Assembly: GCA_023381945.1 (NCBI GenBank) | Contig: JAMCQY010000284.1 | Location: 782-9,637 of the forward strand | DNA length: 8,856 nt | Reading direction: 5' to 3' | Origin: Deltaproteobacteria bacterium | GTDB taxonomy: Bacteria; Desulfobacterota; Desulfobaccia; Desulfobaccales; 0-14-0-80-60-11 | Shown here: positions 6,567 to 8,856 of the stretch, one piece after another | Layout of the letters: the number at the start of each line of letters is the position of its first letter | Position numbering within the stretch: position 1 is the stretch's first letter | Position numbers and translations under genes: made by a program | The notes under the pieces: model-generated | The model's input: the letters and a program-made list of their open reading frames with translations, nothing else | Databases searched by the model: none | What the model was told of the DNA's origin: nothing

Positions 6567-6687
6567 GTATCTATAGCCAAATTCTGAGTTTATCACCTGA
6601 CTTTATCAGATAATAAATTAATTCATGGTTGAGAAGTCGGCTGCTTGACGAGAATCGTCGTCATCTGCATCCCCCGGTCTGAGGTTA

Positions 6688-6703
6688 AGCAAGAAGCCTG
6701 CCA
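6688..6703 (-). promoter_or_regulatory. Sigma-54 (RpoN) -24/-12 promoter of the redox operon
   Basis: On the minus strand the sequence is TGGCAGG-CTTC-TTGCT, against the sigma-54 consensus TGGCACG-N4-TTGCW. The invariant GG and GC are present with exactly ten bases between them. Transcription would start near 6677, giving a leader of about 120 nt before the ATG at 6554. The divergent neighbour encodes a sigma-54 activator with the GAFTGA loop, which supports the call independently. Confidence 0.85.
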
Positions 6704-6728
6704 AGGAAAGAAATTGGGCAGTAACGAT

Positions 6729-6741
6729 TAATATATTGATA
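6729..6741 (-). promoter_or_regulatory. Putative IHF binding site
   Basis: The minus strand reads TATCAATATATTA, a full match to the IHF consensus WATCAANNNNTTR, within an AT-rich tract. It lies roughly 50-65 bp upstream of the predicted operon start, between the sigma-54 promoter and the GTTAAC repeats, where IHF normally bends DNA to bring the activator to the polymerase. The consensus is short and AT-rich, so a chance match is possible. Confidence 0.6.
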
Positions 6742-6776
6742 TAACAGAAATAAAAGCGAGGTTTGGCGGATGGGGC

Positions 6777-6806
6777 TTGACAACGTTAAGATTATCGGGT
6801 TAACGT
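6777..6806 (+). promoter_or_regulatory. Possible sigma-70 promoter of the activator gene
   Basis: A perfect TTGACA (6777-6782) is followed after 17-18 bp by TTAACG or TAACGT (6800-6806), a weak -10. The start would be near 6812, about 65 nt before the ATG at 6880. The -10 overlaps a GTTAAC repeat, so a protein bound there should block this promoter. The -35 is clear, the -10 is not. Confidence 0.4.
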
Positions 6807-6838
6807 AGGTTAACTATTTAACTGTTAACCATTAACCC
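6784..6838. promoter_or_regulatory. GTTAAC repeat cluster, candidate enhancer (UAS) and operator
   Basis: Perfect GTTAAC palindromes lie at 6799-6804, 6809-6814 and 6824-6829, with near copies at 6784-6789 (GTTAAG), 6817-6822 (TTTAAC) and 6831-6836 (ATTAAC). Together they form a larger dyad: GGGTTAA (6797-6803) with TTAACCC (6832-6838), and GGTTAAC (6808-6814) with GTTAACC (6824-6830). The cluster is about 105-160 bp upstream of the predicted sigma-54 start, a usual enhancer distance, and sits directly before the activator gene. Binding by the divergent activator is inferred. Confidence 0.6.
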
Positions 6839-6879
6839 TGATAGGACTCTTAAGACCAAGGGTGCTCGACGGAGAGATC

Positions 6880-8382
6880 ATGAACCAACCGCCGTTTCCT
6901 TCCAAAGCAGGTTTATTCGGCGGGGACCCGGAACAATTCTGGAGAACCGTCATCGACACCATGATGGACGGCTTTCTGGTAGTGGACCCGGAAGGCATTA
7001 TCCTGGCTGCTAATCGCGCCATGGAAGAGCTCACCGGTTATCAGCCGGAGGAACTCGTCGGCCAGCCCTGCACCATCCTGAGGTGTAACGCCTGCCTGGA
7101 TGCCTTGACTTCGGGTCGATGCAAACAGTGCGAACTGTTCCAGCGGGGCTCGGTCCGGCGGCGTCAATGCACCCTGGAGAAAAAAGATGGCACCAACCTA
7201 CAGGTCCTGAAAAATGCCGCGGTGTTAAAGGACCCCTCGGGCCGGCTGCTGGCTGGGGTGGAGAACCTTACTGACCTGAGCGAGGTGGTGGCCAAGGAGC
7301 GGGTCATCTCACATCTGCGCCGGGAACTGAACCGTGAAGACCTGGCGCACGGCCTGCACGAGAAGTCCCCGGATATGATGCAGCTCTTCATCTCCCACCT
7401 GCACCGGGAAGTCAGCCGGGAGCAGGGCTTTCATGGCATCATCGGCAAATCTCCGGTGATGGTGCAGCTTTTCACCCTGATTTCCGCCGCGGCTCAATCC
7501 GGGGCGCCGGTGATCATCTACGGCGAGTCCGGCACCGGCAAGGAATTGGTAGCCGCGGCTATCCACCGCCTCAGTCCCCGGCGCCGGGGGCCTTTCATCA
7601 AGGTGAACAGCGCCGCCTTGAATGAGTCTTTGTTAGAAAGCGAACTCTTCGGCCACGTCAAAGGGGCCTTCACCGGGGCTGACCGCACCCGGGTCGGGCG
7701 CTTCGAAGCCGCGGACGGCGGTGACATCTTCCTGGACGAGATTGCCGACCTGCCTATGGCCACCCAGGCCAAGCTGCTGCGGGTGCTCCAGGAGAAGACC
7801 ATCGAGAAGGTGGGCGATCATGCCCCCATCGCCGTGGACGTGCGGGTGATCACTGCCACCAACAAGGATCTGCACCGCCTCATGGCCCAAGGACGCTTCC
7901 GGGAAGACCTTTTTTACCGCATCGGCGTCATTCCGATTCATCTGCCCCCGTTAAAGGAGCGGCGCGAGGATATTCCCCTGTTGGTCAAGGCCTTCATCGA
8001 CCAGGGCCGCCGGCGGACCCGCAAACCCATCACCGGCATTACCGATGACGCCCTCGAGCTTTTAGGCTCCTACGATTGGCCCGGCAATGTCCGGGAACTT
8101 ATCAACGTCATCGAGTATGCCTTTGTCCTCTGCCCGGAGGGCGTCATCCAGAAAGACCATCTGACGGCCATGTTCAGCCGGCGAAACGTGGTCCAGGCCA
8201 GAGCCCGGCCTGCTGAGTCTCCCGCCCGGGGAGCGGACGAGAGAGCGCGCCTCCTTGAGGCCGTCACCCAGGCCGGCGGCAAGAAGGCCGAGGCCGCCCG
8301 CCTCCTGGGCATTAGCCGGGTGACTTTATGGAAACTCCTCAAGGCCCACAATATTCAGGTGGATAAGATCGTCAGGGGTTAA
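6880..8382 (+). CDS. Sigma-54-dependent transcriptional activator (PAS, AAA+, Fis-type HTH)
   Basis: The 500-residue protein starts at the ATG at 6880, with GGAG five bases upstream; a GTG at 6862 would add six residues without better support. Residues about 20-135 form a PAS domain containing a cysteine cluster, C64-x4-C69-x2-C72-x8-C81-x2-C84, suggesting a redox, metal or Fe-S sensor. Residues 143-198 are two adjacent, diverged copies of a 28-residue unit. The AAA+ domain follows: Walker A GESGTGKE (215-222), sigma-54 contact loop GAFTGA (262-267), Walker [10 protein letters not shown] (280-288), sensor ITATNKD (324-330), arginine-finger region FREDLFYRI (340-348) and WPGNVREL (400-407). 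The C-terminal helix-turn-helix (about 460-492, [17 protein letters not shown]) is Fis-like. There is no receiver domain, so the signal is sensed directly rather than by phosphorylation. It is divergent from the redox operon and most likely activates it. All catalytic motifs are intact. Confidence 0.95.
   Translation: MNQPPFPSKAGLFGGDPEQFWRTVIDTMMDGFLVVDPEGIILAANRAMEELTGYQPEELVGQPCTILRCNACLDALTSGRCKQCELFQRGSVRRRQCTLEKKDGTNLQVLKNAAVLKDPSGRLLAGVENLTDLSEVVAKERVISHLRRELNREDLAHGLHEKSPDMMQLFISHLHREVSREQGFHGIIGKSPVMVQLFTLISAAAQSGAPVIIYGESGTGKELVAAAIHRLSPRRRGPFIKVNSAALNESLLESELFGHVKGAFTGADRTRVGRFEAADGGDIFLDEIADLPMATQAKLLRVLQEKTIEKVGDHAPIAVDVRVITATNKDLHRLMAQGRFREDLFYRIGVIPIHLPPLKERREDIPLLVKAFIDQGRRRTRKPITGITDDALELLGSYDWPGNVRELINVIEYAFVLCPEGVIQKDHLTAMFSRRNVVQARARPAESPARGADERARLLEAVTQAGGKKAEAARLLGISRVTLWKLLKAHNIQVDKIVRG
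7306..7473 (+). repeat. Diverged 84-nt in-frame tandem repeat in the activator linker
   Basis: Units 7306-7389 and 7390-7473 abut exactly. Their 28-residue products share 17 identical positions, including ISHL, RE, HG, KSP and QLF. The second unit is the normal lead-in to the AAA+ domain (FHGIIGKSP); the first is an extra, degenerate copy lying between the PAS domain and it. Confidence 0.85.
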
Positions 8383-8507
8383 GGATTAGAGACTAGTCAG
8401 TAGACAGTGAGAATTGAGCATAAAAATTATTTGGCAGAACGCGGGTTGCGTCTCGGCAAAATGACAAGCCGCTGGTACGCCTGCAAGTTGGAATCAGGTT
8501 TTATCGA
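8383..8507. other. Convergent intergenic spacer without a clear terminator
   Basis: This lies between the ends of the activator gene and the small membrane-protein gene. It begins with a low-complexity stretch, AGTCAGT-AGACAGT-GAGAATT-GAGC (about 8395-8419), similar in style to the heptamers near 3840. The only hairpin seen is ACGC/GCGT (about 8439-8451) with a four-base stem. On the minus strand it is followed at a distance by a T-run, too weak to call a terminator. Confidence 0.5.
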
Positions 8508-8672
8508 TTAAAATTCTTCGGCTCCTTCGCCTGGATCAAAACCCGGGAGGACGAATTCTTCCAGGGTCGCTCCACCCGCCAGATGCGGGATCAAAGACAG
8601 GACCAGCCAGGCCACGAACAAGGCCAACGGAATGAGCAGGGGCAACCACTTTCTCTGCCAGTTTAGGGGCAT
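8508..8672 (-). CDS. Small membrane protein of unknown function (54 residues)
   Basis: The frame encodes MPLNWQRKWLPLLIPLALFV, a further hydrophobic run to about residue 27 and an acidic, Gly/Pro-rich tail ending GEGAEEF. The basic residues before the single membrane segment place the N-terminus in the cytoplasm and the acidic tail outside. I prefer the ATG at 8672, which has AGAGG seven bases upstream; the ATG at 8690 adds MTRGYR but lacks a ribosome binding site. It starts 31 nt after the stop of the upstream membrane-protein gene and is probably co-transcribed with it. I do not recognise the family. A chance ORF cannot be excluded, but the start context and membrane topology make it believable. 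Confidence 0.6.
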   Translation of the reverse strand: MPLNWQRKWLPLLIPLALFVAWLVLSLIPHLAGGATLEEFVLPGFDPGEGAEEF

Positions 8673-8703
8673 TCGATAACCTCTCGTCATTATACCGACC
8701 GTC

Positions 8704-8856
8704 TTAAATATCCACCGATTCGCCGCGCCGGGCCTTGATTTTCTTGACAGCTAGCGGCAAAAGGGCTACCAGCGCCACCAGGATGACGCCGATGATCAGC
8801 CAGATGGAAACCTTTCCCTGGAGTAGTCCCAAAAGGTTACTGGAAACGAGGATCAG
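8704..8856 (-). CDS. C-terminal end of a membrane protein (partial)
   Basis: The frame is open from the right edge of the window to the TAA at 8704, giving the last 50 residues. A hydrophobic segment (IWLIIGVILVALVALLPLAV) is followed by KKIKARRGESVDI, so the C-terminus should be cytoplasmic by the positive-inside rule. Residues before it (LILVSSNLLGLLQGK) are also fairly hydrophobic, so this may be the last helix of a multi-pass protein or a C-terminal anchor. The family cannot be named from this fragment. Confidence 0.65.
   Translation of the reverse strand: MILVSSNLLGLLQGKVSIWLIIGVILVALVALLPLAVKKIKARRGESVDI

Noticed and set aside
6862..6879. GTG start at 6862 for the activator
   Set aside because: The ATG at 6880 has GGAG at the right distance, and the six extra residues add nothing conserved.

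Overview
The window looks like chromosome of a GC-rich anaerobe, most likely a sulfate-reducing or syntrophic member of the Desulfobacterota (former Deltaproteobacteria). This is inferred from gene content: a cytoplasmic molybdo/tungsto-pterin oxidoreductase with a polyferredoxin, a large Fe-S flavoprotein, and a sigma-54 activator. No RNA gene, CRISPR array or insertion sequence is visible.

Layout, left to right. (1) 1-106, minus strand: the first 35 codons of an exported protein whose 3' end lies outside the window, with its promoter at 145-173. (2) 233-256: a strong intrinsic terminator closing the main operon. (3) 288-6554, minus strand: a three-gene redox operon, in transcription order a PsrA/PhsA-type molybdopterin oxidoreductase (6554-4464), a four-cluster 4Fe-4S subunit (4429-3905), and, after a hairpin-rich 190-nt gap, a very large flavoprotein gene (3714-288) fusing a degenerate NuoF-like domain to a GltD-like NADPH oxidoreductase and ferredoxin clusters. 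(4) 6555-6879: a divergent control region. (5) 6880-8382, plus strand: a PAS/AAA+/Fis-type sigma-54 activator. (6) 8508-8856, minus strand: a 54-residue membrane protein preceded by the C-terminal end of another membrane protein.

Working model: the activator senses a redox or ligand signal through a cysteine-rich PAS domain, binds GTTAAC repeats, and with IHF bending activates a sigma-54 promoter driving the operon. The promoter (6688-6703), IHF site (6729-6741) and repeats (6784-6838) are arranged as in classical sigma-54 systems. The operon would make a cytoplasmic complex moving electrons between NAD(P)H and a substrate at the Mo/W site, through eight or more Fe-S clusters. The substrate cannot be read from the sequence. 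Formate is disfavoured because the presumed metal-ligand Cys is followed by Lys, not His.

The most striking irregularity is in the flavoprotein gene. A 34-bp direct duplication (3002-3069) puts its two halves in different frames, and removing exactly one copy restores a single 1130-codon reading frame. The gene is therefore either freshly broken, switchable by slippage, or mis-assembled here.
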